DNA from: Pseudolactococcus reticulitermitis
GTDB lineage: Bacteria; Bacillota; Bacilli; Lactobacillales; Streptococcaceae
Length of the DNA: 64,000 nt
Direction of reading: 5' to 3'
Assembly: GCF_002260845.1 (NCBI RefSeq)
Contig: NZ_BEDT01000002.1
Coordinates: 62,001-126,000 of the forward strand
Both the position numbers and the translations under genes were made by a program. Numbering within the stretch: the first letter of the stretch is position 1; every line of letters begins with the position of its first letter. This document shows positions 17,013-26,777 of this stretch, one piece after another. The notes below the pieces were generated by a model. It saw only the letters and a program-made list of their open reading frames with translations. It was not told the origin of the DNA and made no database searches.

Positions 17013-17735
17013 TTATTTAACAACCGTATGGCTGGAAAGGGTTTGACCGTTTTGATCTTTAAGCACCAGCCAAGAGTTAGTTCCTGCGAAATAAAGCAAA
17101 TGACCGACTTCATTAACCGATTTCAGATGAATATCAGCTGTTGTCACAAAATCCGTGCCAATCGCCTCAGCGTGTTCTTGCCGTAAGGTCATGGCAAATT
17201 TCTGTGCAAAGCCAATAGAGCCATCTTGATTGAGGGGCATGTCTTGTTTGAGGACAGCGCCTTTTTTGATAACCATATCGTTACGTTTCAGCCAATAGAC
17301 CTCAGCTTTAGCGCCATCGTAATCGACATAAAAAGGGATGTCAGCAATTGCCTTTGAAAAACGATACTGGGCTTTACCTGAGCTTTTAGGAGGCGTCTCA
17401 GGTGTTTGGGGTGTCATCTTGAATTGATAGCCTAGCAGGTCTAAATAAGGCGCAAGCTGTGCCAGATAAGCCGTTAAAACTTTGGTCTGATGACTGGGTA
17501 CTTTTTGAGCCATGAGATGTTTTTTGAAATAAATCGGATCAATGTCTACAGGCAAGCTAAAAACGAGGACACGATCAGCTTTGGTTTTTTGAGTCACTAG
17601 ATTTGACCCTTTAAAATAGAACGTGGCTTTAGAGGTGTCTGCAACCAAGGCTGTTAAATCAAGCACATCCAGTTGCCCCAAATGCTCGGGAAAGGTCACG
17701 GTTAAACGCTTATCTTCAAAACTTGCCATCATCAT
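17013..17735 (-). CDS. uncharacterised protein with DUF4357-like C-terminus
   Basis: 240 residues. It starts with three Met codons and overlaps the serS stop by 4 nt (ATGA), so it is translated with serS. The last ~65 residues (KGAVLKQDM...[20 protein letters not shown]) resemble DUF4357, which ends in a similar NGW-WK-DGxTL block. The N-terminal part was not recognised. Function unknown; no membrane segments. Confidence 0.6.
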   Translation of the reverse strand: MMMASFEDKRLTVTFPEHLGQLDVLDLTALVADTSKATFYFKGSNLVTQKTKADRVLVFSLPVDIDPIYFKKHLMAQKVPSHQTKVLTAYLAQLAPYLDLLGYQFKMTPQTPETPPKSSGKAQYRFSKAIADIPFYVDYDGAKAEVYWLKRNDMVIKKGAVLKQDMPLNQDGSIGFAQKFAMTLRQEHAEAIGTDFVTTADIHLKSVNEVGHLLYFAGTNSWLVLKDQNGQTLSSHTVVK

Positions 17736-19000
17736 TTAATCACATCAACGCCACCAAGATAAGGGCGGAGGACTTCAGGAATGGTAACAGATCCGTCAGC
17801 GTTTTGATAGTTTTCAAGCAAAGCCGCAACTGTACGACCGACCGCTAAACCAGAACCATTTAAAGTATGGAGAAGTTGCGTTTTACCAGCTTCATCACGA
17901 TAACGAATTTGCGCACGGCGCGCTTGGAAGTCTTCCGTATTAGAACAAGAAGAAATTTCACGATAAGTCTGTTGTGATGGAATCCAAACTTCCAAGTCAT
18001 AGGTTTTAGCCGCAGAGAAGCCCATATCGCCAGTTGACAAGGCGACAACCCGATAAGCCAAGCCTAATTTTTCAAGAATGTTACCGGCATTTTCGACCAT
18101 TTTTTCGAGTTCTTGGTAAGAGGTTTCTGGCTTAGAAAACTTAACCATTTCGACTTTATGGAATTGGTGCAAGCGGATGAGACCACGAGTGTCACGACCA
18201 GCTGAACCCGCCTCAGAACGAAATGACGGGCTCATAGCTGTGAAATAAATCGGTAAGTCGCTACCGTCGATAATTTCATTGCGATAGTAGTTAGTCAAGG
18301 GCACTTCCGCAGTCGGAATGAGGACAAAATCACTATCAGCCAACTCAAAGGTATCTTCCTTAAATTTCGGATATTGACCCGTGCCGTACATTGACTCATG
18401 ATTAACCATATAAGGGGTAATCATCTCAGTGTAGCCTTCTTTGGCATGTTCGTCCAGCATGAAGTTGTAGAGGGCGCGTTCAAGACGGGCGCCCAAACCT
18501 TTGTAGAACAAGAAGCGTGAACCCGTGACTTTGGCACCACGTTCCCAGTCTAAAATGCCTAATTTTTCGCCCAAATCCCAGTGAGCTTGTGGCTCAAAGT
18601 CAAAGTTTGGCACCTCACCGACCCGTTTGACTTCGACATTATCATCTTCATCGGCGCCGACAGGCACATCAGCAGCAGGGATATTGGGCAATGTTTCGAG
18701 AATACCTGTCACTTTTTCATCGAAGAAAGCGAGTTCTGAGTCAAGCGCCTTGATATGGCTTGCCACTTCCTGCATTTGCGCGATGGCAGTGCTAGCATCT
18801 TCCTTGTTACGTTTGGCAAGGCCAATGGCCTCAGACGCCTCGTTACGTTGTTTTTTGAGATTTTCCGTTTCAATGATTAACTCACGTCTTTTCGCATCGA
18901 AATCACGTAATTCATAGAGTTTTTCAGATGCCACACCACGTGTTTTGAGTTTGGCCTCTACCTCGTCAAATTGGTTGCGAATTTGTTTAATGTCTAACAT
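17732..19000 (-). CDS. serS: seryl-tRNA synthetase
   Basis: 422 residues. The N-terminal helical arm (about 1-105, coiled coil contacting the tRNA-Ser variable arm) is followed by a class II core with motif 2 ([20 protein letters not shown]) and motif 3 ([20 protein letters not shown]). It charges tRNA-Ser. Expression is controlled by the T-box leader upstream (19003-19210). The downstream DUF4357-like gene is coupled. Confidence 0.97.
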   Translation of the reverse strand: MLDIKQIRNQFDEVEAKLKTRGVASEKLYELRDFDAKRRELIIETENLKKQRNEASEAIGLAKRNKEDASTAIAQMQEVASHIKALDSELAFFDEKVTGILETLPNIPAADVPVGADEDDNVEVKRVGEVPNFDFEPQAHWDLGEKLGILDWERGAKVTGSRFLFYKGLGARLERALYNFMLDEHAKEGYTEMITPYMVNHESMYGTGQYPKFKEDTFELADSDFVLIPTAEVPLTNYYRNEIIDGSDLPIYFTAMSPSFRSEAGSAGRDTRGLIRLHQFHKVEMVKFSKPETSYQELEKMVENAGNILEKLGLAYRVVALSTGDMGFSAAKTYDLEVWIPSQQTYREISSCSNTEDFQARRAQIRYRDEAGKTQLLHTLNGSGLAVGRTVAALLENYQNADGSVTIPEVLRPYLGGVDVIK

Positions 19001-19002
19001 AG

Positions 19003-19210
19003 TTATCCTCCAAGGAATGAAAAAGATGCCTTCAAAAGTGACAGGGCGTTTTTCAACACGGTTCCACCTGTCTTGCTTGAAAGCATCTCATTTTTTTATT
19101 TTAGTTAATGAAAGGCGGTAGAATTTCAGACGCATCAAGGAGTTGCTTGCATCAACCGCAACCTTTCTAAACCAATGATTCATCTTACTTATCCGCTAAG
19201 ACAATTATAG
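19003..19210 (-). promoter_or_regulatory. T-box leader of serS
   Basis: On the minus strand, an extended -10 (TGC-TATAAT) is followed by stem I whose 3' side reads GAAATTCTACCGCC, with a UCU (Ser) triplet in the specifier position. The T-box sequence AGGTGGAACCGTG follows (19052-19064), then a terminator: GATGCTTTCAAG... pairs with ...TTGAAGGCATC and runs into TTTTT. Uncharged tRNA-Ser would favour the antiterminator. Confidence 0.88.
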
Positions 19211-19228
19211 CAAGATAGGCTATAATAA

Positions 19229-19618
19229 TCAACTTTTTCTTTTAGTCAATAATTTTTTGACTTTACTCATGAGTGTCGGTGCTTTAACCACCTTGTCATT
19301 ACCGATATGTTCCCGAATCAGTTTCAGGACTTTACCAGCGTCTTTAGAAGAAAAACGCACATGGTTTTGTCGTTTGCTGTTGCCTTGTCTATTTAACACA
19401 ATGATGAATTGACGACTGATTTTATTTTGGCGCGTGACGATACCCTCGACATGGTGAATGGTTTCCCAGGGTATTTGAATGGTATCAGCAACATTGGCAT
19501 CGTTAAAAAACTCAAATGCTTTATCGCCAATGAGGAGCTTACCATAAACGCTACCAATGCCAACATAGGCGATAGCTTGAAAAGGGGCAGAAGTTTTTGT
19601 ATTCAGTGATTGTACCAT
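19229..19618 (-). CDS. manO: ManO, DUF956 family protein of the mannose PTS locus
   Basis: 129 residues. Fits DUF956 in length and in IPWETIHHVEGIVTRQ and RFSSKDAGKVLKLIREHIG; the family is nearly always found directly downstream of manXYZ. It has a GRAM/PH-like look and was named ManO as a putative regulator; the biochemical role is not established. A terminator separates it from manZ and it has its own predicted leaderless promoter (TGA-TATACT-ATAACT-ATG). Confidence 0.85.
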   Translation of the reverse strand: MVQSLNTKTSAPFQAIAYVGIGSVYGKLLIGDKAFEFFNDANVADTIQIPWETIHHVEGIVTRQNKISRQFIIVLNRQGNSKRQNHVRFSSKDAGKVLKLIREHIGNDKVVKAPTLMSKVKKLLTKRKS

Positions 19619-19633
19619 AGTTATAGTATATCA
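19619..19633 (-). promoter_or_regulatory. extended -10 promoter, predicted leaderless start of manO
   Basis: Minus strand TGA-TATACT-ATAACT then ATG at 19618. Lies just past the man operon terminator. Confidence 0.6.
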
Positions 19634-19641
19634 TTTTTCAC

Positions 19642-19670
19642 AAAAAAAGCCTGTCATAAATGACAAGCTT
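19642..19670 (-). terminator. terminator of the manXYZ operon
   Basis: Minus strand stem AGCTTGTCA-TTTA-TGACAGGCT, then a T7 run. Confidence 0.85.
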
Positions 19671-19680
19671 TTCAAATTTC

Positions 19681-20592
19681 TTACATTACACCGAGTACGT
19701 GCATCACAACACCAAAGATGAAGAGGCCAATGATGATAACGATTGGTGAAACTTTTTTCTTAAGTAACCACATACAGAAGAATGTTAAGAGCAACCCAGC
19801 AAGACCTGGAATCAAACCATCCAAGTTTTGTTGTAAAGTTGTGACTTTATCAGGTGTTTGAGAAAGTCCTTCGCCAACTTTTTGGAAGGCTTCTTGGATA
19901 CCTTTGTTACCTTTAGGGAGTTTATCCCATTCGATGAAAGCACCTTCAGAGAGTTTAACTTTAGAAACTTGAAGGGCAAACTTGATAGAGACCCAACGTT
20001 CTACGAGAACGGCAAGGATAAACATCCCCAAGATTGACGCACCTTTAGTGATGTCTTGCAACAAACCACCAGACAAGTCAGAGGTAATTGAAGACCCAGC
20101 TTTGTAACCGAATTCTTGTGTGTACCAGATAAATGCCCAACGAATCACGTTCCAAAGGACGAAGAAAAGAATTGGTCCAATAACGTTACCGCTCAAAGCA
20201 AGTGAGGCACCGATCGCACCTAAGATAGGACGAACAGTAAACCAGAAGACAGGGTCACCGATACCGGCAAGAGGCCCCATCATACCAACTTTAACCCCTT
20301 GAATGGCAACATCATCAATTGCGGCACCATTCGCACGTTCTTCCTCAAGGGCAAGTGTGACACCCATGATTGGGCTAGCAACGTAAGGGTGCGTATTGAA
20401 GAACTCCATGTGGCGTGTCAAAGCAGCAGAGCGGTCTTCTTTACTTGTGTAAAGTTTTTTGATGGCTGGGATCAAAGAGAAAGCCCAACCTAAGTTTTGC
20501 ATCCGTTCATAGTTCCAAGAACCTTGAAGGAAAGTAGAACGCCAAGCAACGGCTAAACGGTCATTTTTTGAAAGTTTAATTTTTTCACTCAT
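19681..20592 (-). CDS. manZ: mannose-family PTS permease, IID component
   Basis: 303 residues from the ATG at 20592 (MSEKIKLSKNDRLAVAWRS); an earlier ATG at 20622 lies inside manY and before the SD AAAGGACG. It has family features: QGSWNYERMQNLGWAFSLIPAIKKLY, MEFFNTHPYVASPIMGVTLALEEE and hydrophobic segments at the C-terminus. With IIC it forms the membrane channel that takes up mannose and glucose with phosphorylation. Third gene of the operon. Confidence 0.94.
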   Translation of the reverse strand: MSEKIKLSKNDRLAVAWRSTFLQGSWNYERMQNLGWAFSLIPAIKKLYTSKEDRSAALTRHMEFFNTHPYVASPIMGVTLALEEERANGAAIDDVAIQGVKVGMMGPLAGIGDPVFWFTVRPILGAIGASLALSGNVIGPILFFVLWNVIRWAFIWYTQEFGYKAGSSITSDLSGGLLQDITKGASILGMFILAVLVERWVSIKFALQVSKVKLSEGAFIEWDKLPKGNKGIQEAFQKVGEGLSQTPDKVTTLQQNLDGLIPGLAGLLLTFFCMWLLKKKVSPIVIIIGLFIFGVVMHVLGVM

Positions 20593-20611
20593 AATAATCT
20601 TGTCGTCCTTT

Positions 20612-21418
20612 CTAATAGTCATTTAAGATGTCGCCGATAGGATCTGTACTACCAGAACCACCACCAGTGCCGCCGTTACCACCCATTTTAGAAAGGTTGA
20701 TATAGACGAGGGCAAGTGCAACACCAATTGCACCAAGGGCGATAAGTGTCAAATCGCTAACTGCGGCAAGTGCAAAACCAATGGCAAAGAAAGGCCAAAC
20801 TTCACGTGATGCCATCATGTTGATAACCATGGCGTAACCTACGGCAACAACCATACCACCACCGATAGCCATACCATCAGTCAACCAGGCAGGCATTGCT
20901 TCAAGCGCATCTTGAACGGCTTGAGTTGGCACCAAAATAAGGGCCAAAGCAGGGACAACAATCCGAATACCTTGTAATAGAAGTGCGGCAAAATGGAAGC
21001 GTTGAAGACCAGCAAAGTTACCTTTTTTAGCTTCAGCATCAGCACCGTGAACCAAACCGACAGAAATCGTCCGAACGATCATTGTTAAGAAAAGACCAGC
21101 AACTGAAAGCGGGATAGCTGTTGAGAAGGCAACTGTGATACCTTTAGTATCGAAGTTACCAGATTGTACCATGATAATGGCAGCAGCAACACCGGCAAGG
21201 GCAGCATCGGGTGCAACAGCAGCTCCGATATTCGCCCAACCAAGTGCCATCATTTGAATTGTACCACCAAGGATAATACCAGCTGTCAAGTGACCAGTCA
21301 CAAGACCGATCAATGTACAAGAAATAATAGGTTGGTGAAATTGGAACTGATCAAGAATCCCATCAAGACCTGCGAGGAAAGCAATGATCAGAACCAAAAT
21401 AATAGAGATAATAGACAT
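20612..21418 (-). CDS. manY: mannose-family PTS permease, IIC component
   Basis: 268 residues, mostly hydrophobic, with the conserved GLVTGHLTAGIILGGTIQMM and GWANIGAAVAPDAALAG segments. The C-terminus is Gly-rich (GGNGGTGGGSGS), unusual in length but seen in lactococcal homologues. Operon order IIAB-IIC-IID. Confidence 0.95.
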   Translation of the reverse strand: MSIISIILVLIIAFLAGLDGILDQFQFHQPIISCTLIGLVTGHLTAGIILGGTIQMMALGWANIGAAVAPDAALAGVAAAIIMVQSGNFDTKGITVAFSTAIPLSVAGLFLTMIVRTISVGLVHGADAEAKKGNFAGLQRFHFAALLLQGIRIVVPALALILVPTQAVQDALEAMPAWLTDGMAIGGGMVVAVGYAMVINMMASREVWPFFAIGFALAAVSDLTLIALGAIGVALALVYINLSKMGGNGGTGGGSGSTDPIGDILNDY

Positions 21419-21435
21419 GTTTAATTCCTTTCGTT

Positions 21436-22425
21436 TTACTGAACGTTAGCTTTTTTGATCAAATCGAACAAATTAGCTTTAGAGTCATTTGGTACTTTAC
21501 GGACATCAAATTCGACTCCCAAATCACGTAGTTTTTCAAAGGTTTCAACATCTTCTTTATCCATTGATAACACTTTGTTAACCATCGTTTTACCAGTTGA
21601 ATGCGCCATTGAGCCAACGTTGACTGTGTCGATAGGAACGCCACCTTCAACCGCTGTTAAAACATCTTCTGGGTTTTCAAAAAGTAATAAAGCGTGTGTG
21701 TTACCAAAACGTGGATCTTTGGCAATCTCAATCATTTTAGCGATTGGGATAACATTAGCTTTCACGCCGTTTGGCGCAGCTTGACCGATGAGTTGTTTAC
21801 GCAAATCATCTTTGGCAACAGCGTCAGAAACAACAATGATACGGTCTGCTTTAGAAGCTGGTGTCCAAGCCGTAGCGACTTGACCGTGCAGTAAACGTGT
21901 ATCAATGCGAGCAAGATTGATTTTAATCTTACCATCACCGATGACAGTGCCTTCAGGAATAGCAGAAGTTGCTGCTTTTTCAGTTGGTGCAGTTGCGACT
22001 GTTTCTTCAGGTTGAAGCGTTTCAGGTAACACACGGATACCATCTTTTGCTTCTTTGAGGATGTTAGCAACGACTTTTTCTACGCCGGCATCAGCATCCA
22101 TCATCCGTTCAGTGTAGGCTTGAATTAACATGGGTAAATTCAAACCTGTAATAATAGCGATGTTGCGATCTGGATTTTCGCCCAGAACAGCACTTGCTTG
22201 GTTAAATGGTGAACCACTCCATAAATCCGCAAGCACCAAAATCTCATCATCAGCGTCAAATGTTGCGATGGCTGCGTCGATTTTAGCACGCAAGTCATCA
22301 GGACCTTCGCTAGGCATGAAAGTGACCGTTTGGACTTTTTCTTGCTCACCGAAAATCATTGAACCTGATTGATGGATACCTTCGGCAAATTCGCCGTGGC
22401 TCGCAATTACGATTCCGATACTCAA
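21436..22425 (-). CDS. manX: mannose-family PTS IIAB component
   Basis: 329 residues. IIA domain (1-~135) with the phosphorylatable His in [12 protein letters not shown] (His-10), an Ala/Pro/Thr linker (~138-165), and IIB domain (~168-329) with the active His in [16 protein letters not shown]. It passes phosphate from HPr to the incoming sugar. It also usually links PTS flux to carbon regulation. SD AGGAGG. First gene of the operon, behind promoter 22472-22501 and a cre-like site. Confidence 0.96.
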   Translation of the reverse strand: MSIGIVIASHGEFAEGIHQSGSMIFGEQEKVQTVTFMPSEGPDDLRAKIDAAIATFDADDEILVLADLWSGSPFNQASAVLGENPDRNIAIITGLNLPMLIQAYTERMMDADAGVEKVVANILKEAKDGIRVLPETLQPEETVATAPTEKAATSAIPEGTVIGDGKIKINLARIDTRLLHGQVATAWTPASKADRIIVVSDAVAKDDLRKQLIGQAAPNGVKANVIPIAKMIEIAKDPRFGNTHALLLFENPEDVLTAVEGGVPIDTVNVGSMAHSTGKTMVNKVLSMDKEDVETFEKLRDLGVEFDVRKVPNDSKANLFDLIKKANVQ

Positions 22426-22471
22426 ATTTGAGTTCCTCCTTATGAATAATTGTAAAAAAATATTACACTCT

Positions 22472-22501
22472 ATTATGCACTTATCCTGAATGGTTTGTCA
22501 A
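22472..22501 (-). promoter_or_regulatory. promoter of the man PTS operon
   Basis: Minus strand -35 TTGACA (22496-22501), 18-bp spacer, -10 CATAAT (22472-22477). Leader of about 40 nt. Confidence 0.75.
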
Positions 22502-22509
22502 GCTATATT

Positions 22510-22523
22510 TGCAACCGTTTTCC
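22510..22523. promoter_or_regulatory. cre-like site upstream of the man promoter
   Basis: TGCAACCGTTTTCC matches TGNAANCGNTNNCA at all but the last position. It sits 8 bp upstream of the -35, a position typical of CcpA activation rather than repression. It also resembles the MalR operators at 32580 and 39401, so the regulator could be either. Confidence 0.55.
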
Positions 22524-22669
22524 ATGTCATCATATTGTATTATGACAGACTATTTACAAACTTGGAAAAATACTCTGATAAAAAATAAGCTGTTTTCTCT
22601 AGGTATATTGCTAAAAATGTTATAAACTATACCTATAAATAAAAATTAGAATCTGAGTAGGCAATCACC

Positions 22670-23566
22670 ATGAGAATCCAACAATTAAAATATATCATCA
22701 AAATCGTTGAGACAGGCTCGATGAATGAGGCGTCAAAACATTTATTTGTGACACAGCCGTCACTTTCAAATGCGGTAAGAGAATTAGAAGAAGAAATGGG
22801 AATTAAAATTTTCACGCGTTCCACTCGTGGCATTACCTTGACATCAGATGGTGCTGAGTTTTTATCTTACGCGAGACAAATTGTAGAGCAAACAGAGCTT
22901 TTGGAAGAACGCTATAAATATAAGCATGAGAAAAAGGAGCTGTTTGCTGTCTCCGCACAACATTATGCCTTCGTTGTCGAAAGTTTTGCCAGCATTTTGC
23001 GGGAAAATGATATGCGAAACTATGAGCTGATTTTGCGGGAGACACGGACGCATGAAGTGATTGCTGATGTGCGCGATTTTCGCTCAGAAATCGGCGTTTT
23101 ATACCTCAACGATTTTAATCGGGATGTCCTGACTAAACTATTCTTGGATAACAATCTTGAGTTTACCCCGCTATTTCAGACGGTCCCGCACGTTTTTATC
23201 TCTAAGCACCATCCGCTAGCTAATCAAACGTCGGTCACGATTGACGAAATGGCAGCCTTTCCCTATCTGAGCTATGAGCAAGGGGAGCGCAATTCCTTTT
23301 ACTTTTCTGAGGAGATTTTGTCGACGGCGAGACATGATAAATCGATCGTTGTATCTGACCGTGCGACCCTCTTTAATTTGCTGATTGGGCTCGACGGCTA
23401 CACCATTTCCACGGGGATTTTAAACAGCGATTTGAATGGCGATGACATCGTCAGCGTGCCGCTGCAAGTGGATGAGCAAATCGAGATTGGCTATATTTGT
23501 CACAAGAAAGGTCTGTTATCAGAACTCGGGCAACGCTTTTTGAAAGAACTGAAAGCTAAGGTTTAA
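22670..23566 (+). CDS. LysR-family transcriptional regulator
   Basis: 298 residues. N-terminal winged helix (1-60: MNEASKHLFVTQPSLSNAVRELEEEMG) and a periplasmic-binding-protein-like effector domain (~90-295). It is divergent from manX over a 244-bp gap, but nothing in the sequence ties it to the PTS. The effector is unknown. It is similar in layout to the sulfur-amino-acid regulators of streptococci, but no specific match was recognised. Confidence 0.88.
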   Translation: MRIQQLKYIIKIVETGSMNEASKHLFVTQPSLSNAVRELEEEMGIKIFTRSTRGITLTSDGAEFLSYARQIVEQTELLEERYKYKHEKKELFAVSAQHYAFVVESFASILRENDMRNYELILRETRTHEVIADVRDFRSEIGVLYLNDFNRDVLTKLFLDNNLEFTPLFQTVPHVFISKHHPLANQTSVTIDEMAAFPYLSYEQGERNSFYFSEEILSTARHDKSIVVSDRATLFNLLIGLDGYTISTGILNSDLNGDDIVSVPLQVDEQIEIGYICHKKGLLSELGQRFLKELKAKV

Positions 23567-23585
23567 CCATTTAGGGAGGGGCAAA

Positions 23586-24755
23586 ATGCCTGAGACAATT
23601 TTTTCAAAACAAGACATTCGGCGCTATCTGATTCACCATTTTGGGCTAGATCGGTTAGATGCCTATGGCGCTGGAAAAACGGGTCTTTTAACGTATATCA
23701 GGCACGTGACGAGTCTGCAGCAAGACCCGCTGAATATCATCGGGACAAACATTGATATTATTTTAGCCAGTCGGTTTTCAGAGTATTCGCCTCAGATGTT
23801 GGCTGAGTTGCTCTATGAAGATGAGCTTTTGATAGAAGGCTTTGATAAGGAGGCCTGTCTGTTTTCACGCGATGAATGGGGACGCTTTGCCTTTGCCCGT
23901 GAAAAAAGGGCTGAAGCGCATCTCAGGACTTTGAGTTATCGAAACCATGAGATGGCGTTGGACTACTTGGCTGATGTGACGGAGATTTTACAGAAGAGTT
24001 CTGAGCCGATTTCCCCTCAGGATTTGAAGCTTGGGCAACTTGCTGATAGTAGCTGGGGAAGTTCAAATTTAGGTAATGCTGTTCTTTACCAGCTTTGGTG
24101 TCAAGGCCTAGCAGTGATTGCTGGGAGACAAGGACGGCGTAAACTGTATAAGCACTATGAACAAGCCAAGGGCTTGACCAATTTACCGACATTTGACTCA
24201 GAAACAGACTTTTTGGACTGGTTTATCTATCGGAGGTTGTCTGGCTTAGGGGCTTATTGGCTGAAGTCTGGTGCGGGCTGGCTAGGGCGAATGATGAAAG
24301 AGCGTAAAGCCGTTATCGCGCGGTTTGTCGATCAGGGAAAAGTCGTTAAAATTCAGGTGACAGATATGACAGAATCGCTGTACCTGACGCAGGACAATTA
24401 TCAGCGATTACTAGCGGTCAAAGAGACGCCAATCAAAACCAATCAGGTCAAATTTATTGCGCCACTGGATAATTTGATTTGGGATCGGAAATTTGTTAAA
24501 GAACTCTTTGATTTTGAATATGTTTGGGAAGTGTATAAGCCAGAAAAATTACGCCAATATGGCTATTATGTTTTGCCTATTCTTTTAGGAGATAAATTGA
24601 TAGCTCGATTTGAACCAGACCGAGATAAGACACGTCAGAATACTTTGCAAATCAGCAAGATTTGGTTCGAGTCGGAAAGCTATCAAACACCTGAAATTGA
24701 AAGGCTGATTGCGACGGAAGTTCAACGTTATAATGCTTTGCTACCGAGAAAATAG
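23586..24755 (+). CDS. winged-helix protein of the YcaQ/AlkX DNA glycosylase family
   Basis: 389 residues. The N-terminal part has IRHVTSLQQDPLNIIGTNIDI, in which QQD lines up with the catalytic Q-x-D motif of YcaQ (HTH_42 family). Known members unhook interstrand crosslinks or remove bulky alkyl adducts. SD GGGAGGGG. It follows the LysR gene by 19 bp and may share its transcript. Confidence 0.78.
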   Translation: MPETIFSKQDIRRYLIHHFGLDRLDAYGAGKTGLLTYIRHVTSLQQDPLNIIGTNIDIILASRFSEYSPQMLAELLYEDELLIEGFDKEACLFSRDEWGRFAFAREKRAEAHLRTLSYRNHEMALDYLADVTEILQKSSEPISPQDLKLGQLADSSWGSSNLGNAVLYQLWCQGLAVIAGRQGRRKLYKHYEQAKGLTNLPTFDSETDFLDWFIYRRLSGLGAYWLKSGAGWLGRMMKERKAVIARFVDQGKVVKIQVTDMTESLYLTQDNYQRLLAVKETPIKTNQVKFIAPLDNLIWDRKFVKELFDFEYVWEVYKPEKLRQYGYYVLPILLGDKLIARFEPDRDKTRQNTLQISKIWFESESYQTPEIERLIATEVQRYNALLPRK

Positions 24756-24805
24756 CACTCTTATATTTAGAAATAAAAATTAACAAGAAAAGTAGGAATA
24801 ATATA

Positions 24806-25381
24806 ATGAAAAAAAGTAGAACAGAAGCCTTTACAGACGCTGTTATTGCCATCGTCATGACAATTTTAGTCTTGGAGTTTCCACACGTTCATGGGTCTAC
24901 CTTTGCAGACTTGATTGTTCTGAAAGATATTTTCCCAGCTTATGTCATTAGTTTTATCTTTTTGGTGATTTACTGGAGTAATCATCATCATATTTTTCAA
25001 ATCATTGATAAAGTCAGTGGTCAAACGCTTTGGTGGAATAATGCGTTTATCTTTTTAATCACGCTTTTGCCATTTACGACTAGCTGGTTGGGGGATAATA
25101 TTTGGGCGCATGATCCAGAAATTCTTTTTGCTGCTTTGTTTTTATTCGCTAACTTAACTTGGTTATGCATGATTAAAAACTTAGTGAAAGTTAATGCCCA
25201 CAATGCGTGTGTGACGAAAATTTTGGGAGATTATCGTAAATCTTATCGGACATTGTTATTAAACTTGTTGGCTTTGATAGTCGCTTTCTTTATCCCAATT
25301 GGTGGCTTGCTGATCAACGTTGTTTCTTTTCTCCTTTGGGTTGTGCCGGACAAACGAATTGAAAAGATTAAAAACAAGTAA
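24806..25381 (+). CDS. TMEM175 family (DUF1211) potassium channel-like protein
   Basis: 191 residues with about six membrane helices. The first helix carries the family motif RTEAFTDAVIAIVMTILVLE, the selectivity filter region of TMEM175. YWSNHHHIFQ and WWNNAFIFLITLLPF also fit. Bacterial members are tetrameric K+ channels. SD GTAGGAA. Confidence 0.85.
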   Translation: MKKSRTEAFTDAVIAIVMTILVLEFPHVHGSTFADLIVLKDIFPAYVISFIFLVIYWSNHHHIFQIIDKVSGQTLWWNNAFIFLITLLPFTTSWLGDNIWAHDPEILFAALFLFANLTWLCMIKNLVKVNAHNACVTKILGDYRKSYRTLLLNLLALIVAFFIPIGGLLINVVSFLLWVVPDKRIEKIKNK

Positions 25382-25540
25382 GGCTTGACAGGATTGTGAG
25401 GTATAAAAAAGAAAAACACCCCATATGTTGCGGCTGATTTTTTGAAAAACAGGACATTCTGACACCATTTTTAATGTTTTATTTCAGAAAATATGATAAA
25501 CTTGATATAAGTACTTTAATAAAGAGAGGGTGTTAGGTAC

Positions 25541-26035
25541 ATGATTAAAATATTCGGTAAATTACGTTATCATTGGCAACCCGAGTTGTCAATCACGATA
25601 ACTTACTGGTGCTTGTCCATTGCACCTATTTTCATTAGCTTGGCTTTATTATATGAAAATACCAAAATTTCAAAATCATCTTTTATCCTTTTTATTATTT
25701 TTATCGTGTTAGTCTGGATAGGGTTTCAACGCTATTTTGAAATTTCGGATGATAAAGATTTATTGCTGTCAAGAGGTTTGGTACCAGGCTATGCTGGGAA
25801 GACCGTGATTTCAAGTATCTCTAAAATAAAAATCAGTAAACGTGCGATTATTATTTATACCAATCACAATGTTAAAGGTAAGATTTTCTATATGAGAAAA
25901 TGGCCTAAAAAATATTTTGTGGATACGTTGACAACAAATTCATATTTTCAAGGAGAGGTTGAATTAATCGGTCATATTGACCATTATTTTGACAGCTATT
26001 CTAACGACAAAAAAAGTAAACTCAGCCAAATTTAA
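25541..26035 (+). CDS. ebsA: EbsA-like membrane protein
   Basis: 164 residues with two N-terminal membrane helices (~20-40, 46-63) and a C-terminal basic domain. The start FGKLRYHWQPELSITITYW and the position next to ferredoxin, LysM protein and cmk match the EbsA family of streptococci and enterococci (annotated as pore-forming or surface-related; function unproven). SD AGAGAGGG. Confidence 0.72.
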   Translation: MIKIFGKLRYHWQPELSITITYWCLSIAPIFISLALLYENTKISKSSFILFIIFIVLVWIGFQRYFEISDDKDLLLSRGLVPGYAGKTVISSISKIKISKRAIIIYTNHNVKGKIFYMRKWPKKYFVDTLTTNSYFQGEVELIGHIDHYFDSYSNDKKSKLSQI

Positions 26036-26043
26036 AATGTATC

Positions 26044-26066
26044 AAAAAAGCACAGGCTAGCTGTGC
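26044..26066 (-). terminator. terminator of the ferredoxin gene
   Basis: Minus strand GCACAG-CTAGC-CTGTGC then T6. Confidence 0.75.
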
Positions 26067-26074
26067 AATGATAA

Positions 26075-26272
26075 TTAATAGGCTTTGACGACGATGGCTC
26101 TAGTTGGGCATTCTTTAGCCGCTTGAACAAGACTAGCGTCAGACGTGATGTCAAGTTCGGTATCGCCCGTATCAAAACGAACTAAACCATCGATATCATA
26201 GTTAAAAATCGGATTATAAGTGTGGCAGAGGCCACAAGCAATGCACTGCTCAGGAAGTATTTGAATTCTCAT
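26075..26272 (-). CDS. ferredoxin
   Basis: 65 residues from ATG 26272 (MRIQILPEQCIACGLCHTY). Cys pattern CxxCxxC near the N-terminus plus a fourth Cys in KECPTRAI indicate one [4Fe-4S] cluster. An upstream in-frame ATG at 26329 would run through the promoter and into the divergent gene. The ATG is 6 nt behind TGT-TATACT, so the mRNA is predicted leaderless. Electron carrier; partner unknown. Confidence 0.9.
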   Translation of the reverse strand: MRIQILPEQCIACGLCHTYNPIFNYDIDGLVRFDTGDTELDITSDASLVQAAKECPTRAIVVKAY

Positions 26273-26287
26273 ATGACTAGTATAACA
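26273..26287 (-). promoter_or_regulatory. extended -10 promoter, predicted leaderless start of ferredoxin
   Basis: Minus strand TGT-TATACT-AGTCAT then ATG. The TATA core (26281-26284) is shared with a plus-strand TATAAC (26281-26286) facing the LysM gene. Confidence 0.6.
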
Positions 26288-26300
26288 GAGAAAGGACATC

Positions 26301-26777
26301 ATGACTAAAAAAAATGAACCATGGAACAATGAAGTTTATGGTGCCATGCAGGAATCGCGTGGTGATATGCCGCCTAAACGGTCATCTAAAAAAAATGAGG
26401 CTTCTACCAATTTTTTAACTTTTTTAGTTGTCCTTTTGTTTATGATTATTGGTGGCATTGTGGTGATTATTGTTTGGAATAATCGACTTGTCGATAATAC
26501 TAAGATTTCATCGAGTTTTTATACGAGTAAATCTAGTGTTGCTCAATCAACACCAGCTAGCCAATCGAGTTCAGCAACAGAAGAGAAATCTTCGGAGCCT
26601 GAAACGTCTGAGTCAAGTTCAGCTGTAGTTGGCGAGACGACGACGGTTGAAGCTGGCGAAGGTCTGTATCAAATCGCTGCCCGAACAGGTGGCGATGCTC
26701 AAACAATTGCCAAGGCAAACGGGATGACCGTTGAGAATTGGTATGCAAACCCAGGAGATGTCATTAAGTTAAAATGA
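26301..26777 (+). CDS. LysM surface protein (SAG1386/EF1546 type)
   Basis: 158 residues. Charged N-terminal cytoplasmic part (1-32), one membrane helix (~33-55), a Ser/Thr/Glu-rich linker (~70-110) and a C-terminal LysM motif ([20 protein letters not shown], ~112-158) that binds peptidoglycan. The protein is a membrane-anchored wall-binding factor of unknown role. SD AAAGGA. It overlaps the cmk start (ATGA), so it is coupled to cmk, as in streptococci. Confidence 0.87.
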   Translation: MTKKNEPWNNEVYGAMQESRGDMPPKRSSKKNEASTNFLTFLVVLLFMIIGGIVVIIVWNNRLVDNTKISSSFYTSKSSVAQSTPASQSSSATEEKSSEPETSESSSAVVGETTTVEAGEGLYQIAARTGGDAQTIAKANGMTVENWYANPGDVIKLK

